NCBI GenBank assembly: GCA_014796735.1
Contig: JAAVIG010000080.1
Span: forward strand, 1 to 6,850
Source of the DNA: Oscillospiraceae bacterium
GTDB lineage: Bacteria; Bacillota; Clostridia; Oscillospirales; Ruminococcaceae
Direction of reading: 5' to 3'
Length of the DNA: 6,850 bases
Part shown: piece by piece, positions 6,108 to 6,850 of the stretch
How positions within the stretch are numbered: position 1 is the first letter of the stretch
Layout: each line of letters starts with the position of its first letter
The notes under the pieces: model-generated
The model's input: the letters and a program-made list of their open reading frames with translations, nothing else
What the model was told of the DNA's origin: nothing
Databases searched by the model: none
Made by a program: the position numbers and the translations under genes

Positions 6108-6850
6108 ATGTTTGGTATAATTCAGATAGTATTAGTAATAGCATTGATCGCTGCGATAATAGTTTATTTTGGCAAAATCAGACACGCAAAAAAAAGTCTT
6201 ATAGCCGGACTGATATTCTGCACGGCTATTTCTGCTGTAATTTCCAACGCTGTGTTAAGTATTATACCATTGCCAACGGAAAAAGTTATAGTTACTGCAA
6301 CTGGAGAAAAAAATGAAAACGCTTCCTCTAACGAGGTTTACATCACTAATCTGGTTGTAGGCGGAAAGGAATGCGAGCTCAAAAATCCCTCCGAGGGAAA
6401 ATGGTTCTGGAAGGGCGACTTTTATATGTGGCGCAATGAAAACGACGCACGCCAGCCCAAAGGAACTACCCGCAGTATTACAATTGATATACCATACGGA
6501 CGCGGACGCTCTATACAATTTGGTCTGAGCCAATGGAACGGTATTGTTGAAGTAAGCTATGACGACTTAACAAAAAGCTATGATCTTTTCAAAACAGGCG
6601 ACGAAACGGTTTTATACGCACCAATCCCCGATACGAGTTTCTTTGCACTGTATGGCATTAAATCGCTTCGGTGTGGGGTTTTTGTGCTGATTATCATTTT
6701 GCTGATGGCGTATCCTGTTTATGTAGCTGTAAAGTTTGAGTATGAAACAATAAAAAAAATCTGGGAAAAACATTGGGATAAATTAGTTTATATTATAATT
6801 GCGTTCAGTTGTTTTGCTTTTATGTTTAATCTTGGTAAACTAGGCTCATT
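6108..6850 (+). CDS. Membrane protein of unknown function with an extracytoplasmic domain (partial, runs off the window)
   Basis: Open from the ATG at 6108 to the right edge: 247 complete codons and no stop. Predicted by eye: TM1 at residues ~3-21; a basic loop KIRHAKKS (23-30); TM2 ~31-53; a soluble stretch ~54-187; TM3 ~188-208; a charged loop ~209-225 (KKIWEKHWDK); and TM4 ~226-242. By the positive-inside rule, the 22-30 and 209-225 loops are cytoplasmic and the ~130-residue domain is outside. That domain is strand-rich in appearance, with W99, W101, W108 and W143, an RSITIDIPYGRGRS segment (123-135) and an acidic YDDLTKSYD. No cleavable signal peptide, lipobox or known active-site motif is visible. 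Large polytopic proteins in such loci include glycosyltransferases of the GT-C type, polymerases and flippases. The first half seen here does not decide among them, and I do not recognise the family. Confidence 0.8.
   Translation, partial: MFGIIQIVLVIALIAAIIVYFGKIRHAKKSLIAGLIFCTAISAVISNAVLSIIPLPTEKVIVTATGEKNENASSNEVYITNLVVGGKECELKNPSEGKWFWKGDFYMWRNENDARQPKGTTRSITIDIPYGRGRSIQFGLSQWNGIVEVSYDDLTKSYDLFKTGDETVLYAPIPDTSFFALYGIKSLRCGVFVLIIILLMAYPVYVAVKFEYETIKKIWEKHWDKLVYIIIAFSCFAFMFNLGKLGS

Overview
The window is a densely packed, fully co-directional (+ strand) piece of a cell-surface polysaccharide (capsule or exopolysaccharide) gene cluster, cut at both ends. The likely source is a Gram-positive bacterium of the Clostridia (Ruminococcus or Lachnospiraceae-like). 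The reasons are AGGAG-type ribosome binding sites, an AT-leaning genome, a HasB-type UDP-glucose 6-dehydrogenase and glycosyltransferases with a Lys/Asn-rich coiled-coil tail. The taxonomic call is inference from style, not from a marker gene.

Layout: (1) 1-183, the last 60 codons of an upstream protein whose tail is paralogous to that of the next gene; (2) 204-2609, an 801-residue two-headed glycosyltransferase (GT2 then GT4, then coiled coil and basic tail); (3) 2630-3838, UDP-glucose 6-dehydrogenase with all catalytic residues in place; (4) 3851-6085, an asparagine-synthase-like protein that lacks the glutaminase cysteine and carries a C-terminal domain that looks like a catalytically dead copy of the NAD-binding half of the neighbouring dehydrogenase; (5) from 6108 off the right edge, a membrane protein with a Trp-containing extracytoplasmic domain that I do not recognise. 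Gaps between genes are 12-22 nt. There is no terminator or internal promoter that I can see, so this reads as one transcript whose promoter lies to the left of the window.

How the genes may work together: the dehydrogenase supplies UDP-glucuronate, the glycosyltransferases assemble a repeat unit, and the asparagine-synthase-like protein may modify a carboxyl group (for example, form an amide on a uronic acid). The most unusual feature is the fusion of a UGD-derived pseudo-domain (about residues 565-744) to that protein, directly downstream of the active ugd gene. It could be a substrate-binding, docking or regulatory module. A second point is a run of 17 adenines inside the upstream coding region, where loss of one base would remove the conserved basic tail. 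There are no RNA genes, mobile elements or CRISPR arrays.
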